From the NCBI RefSeq assembly GCF_047496725.1, contig NC_132975.1, positions 5,436,001 through 5,500,000 on the forward strand: DNA of 64,000 nt, in the 5' to 3' direction. Source of the stretch: Anoplolepis gracilipes (lineage: Eukaryota > Arthropoda > Insecta > Hymenoptera > Formicidae). The translations under genes were made by a program, and so were the position numbers. Positions 62,892 to 64,000 of this stretch are shown here, piece after piece. Each line of letters starts with the position of its first letter. Position 1 is the first letter of the stretch. The notes beneath the pieces were generated by a model that was not told the DNA's origin, did not search any database, and saw only the letters and a program-made list of their open reading frames with translations.

Positions 62892-64000
62892 TTAAATCCA
62901 TTATCAGGATCTCTCACAATTATATTACGAATTACCACAAATTTTTTGCAATATATAATATAAGTAGCAATGTGTTTCCTTATGCATTTTAATTATATCG
63001 AATATACACACTTGATGTATACATTATTATTTTCACTTGCGTCGCAATAAGTTTGCAACAAAAAAAAAAAAAAAAAAAAAAAAAAAACAATTATCATGCA
63101 GTCAATTTAATTTCGATTTTAATAATTTCTATTTTGATTCCATTGTTGCGTTACAGTTTTATTATTATATATGTATTACGTTCTTCATTTTGTATACTCA
63201 TTTTCACGATGATAATATAAAATTTTATAGACTCGTTATTAAACTTGGCCACTATTAAGCGTCTCGCATCAAAGCCAGGAATATGGATCGACAATGAATG
63301 TACGTTGACGTCAATGCGAATATCTAATTTACGATCGACGTTGCTGTTCCCGCATTAATATCGCCATTATTGAACTCAAACAACTATCGTATATAATGAA
63401 AGGTACCTCCACGTATAGTCGTCTACAAAGAACTTTTGGTATTGAAGTACGTCATTGCGAAAGGAGATGCAGCGGTGACGCAATTAATTTAACCGAATAT
63501 CTAAATTATACGTACTAAAGAGGGTGGTACAAGATGAGAGAGTGTTAAATATGCGCCGTTAAATATTGTGATATGGAATCTTAGATTTAATCAAGTATCT
63601 CGTGTATAAAATATTAATATAAACTCATTTGTGGGAGCACTTTTCGCGATATTAAAAAAATTTGTAATTGTGATACGAAGAATCTAGGACGCGTATTTAC
63701 GTAACTGCTCGATAATTAATTAATCCATTAATTGGCACCTCTTCACCGCTAATTGTGCATCCACCTTTATTTCTCACAAAAGCTTCTTGTTTGAATTACG
63801 ACACGTGCAGCAATCTTTCGAATTAATTACTCGCTTAATGAAAAATTACAATTTCTGTCGTATCATCTTATGTATGCTCAATAAGCTATGATATTTTAAA
63901 AGTCAATCATCGACACGTGGGCGTGGTCACAATATCGCATCGAGAATCATGACGATACAAGAATAGAAGGGTCAAAAAGAAAATAGCACAGTCCACAATT

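Larger units (their letters stand above)
56882..64000 (-). other. Presumed sba intron continuing beyond the window
   Basis: More than 7.1 kb upstream of the first visible exon. No MBD-like exon was recognised. It contains a G-rich tract on the minus strand at 57157-57172, a GC-rich island at 57.2-57.5 kb, a truncated fold-back element (57681-59089) with a nested insertion, a TTAA-flanked element (61805-62891), a GATGC-type pentamer run (61257-61283), a (CT)n run (61472-61501) and an A28-like tract (63059-63086). Confidence 0.5.

Noticed and set aside
1..64000. tRNA, rRNA, CRISPR arrays, bacterial-type operons
   Set aside because: Looked for characteristic B-box, conserved rRNA and repeat-spacer patterns; none seen. 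The sequence is eukaryotic.

Overview
This looks like a piece of an insect nuclear genome, most likely hymenopteran and ant-like. The DNA is AT-rich with scattered GC-rich islands, long introns, many (AT)n, (CT)n and (GT)n microsatellites, small inverted-repeat transposons, and one intron-rich gene whose protein matches an animal chromatin family. The lineage call is an inference; no species-specific marker was seen.

One protein-coding gene could be supported. It lies on the minus strand from about 56.9 kb down to 39.6 kb and I read it as the 3' part of an MBD5/6-type gene (six-banded, sba, in Drosophila). The evidence is: a short exon with the TKLC-HKRK motif that follows the methyl-CpG-binding-like domain in vertebrate MBD5; a 61-nt exon; an exon with an LRDxLL...KKKKRK segment; a 5.07-kb exon coding about 1689 residues rich in Gln, Ser, Thr and Asn; a PWWP exon; and a last exon with a short helix (LENAIQEAMAELDKM) that resembles the MBD5 C-terminus. 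Splice phases agree across 56881-56665, 55937-55877, 51033-50841, 50628-45562, 43679-43532, 41233-40939 and 39813-39579. The domain exon itself is not in the window, so the 5' end lies beyond 64000 and the intron entering at 56881 is longer than 7 kb.

The 3' end of the gene probably has alternatives. An 894-nt open exon at 45330-44437 ends in a stop, and a further candidate exon at 42761-42663 can join to it and to the last exon in phase without the PWWP domain. The PWWP exon instead joins in phase from 43679-43532. At least two C-termini, with and without PWWP, are therefore possible.

The remainder (1-39.4 kb, the introns, and 57-64 kb) holds no gene I can support. It contains a 1.1-kb inverted-repeat element family with TTAA at both ends (three copies), a fold-back element with TA flanks (one full and one truncated copy, each carrying a separate TTAA-flanked insertion), two shorter inverted-repeat elements, a tandem duplication, several strong hairpins, G-rich tracts, and at least five pairs of diverged duplicated noncoding blocks. 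These blocks are the most unusual noncoding pattern seen.
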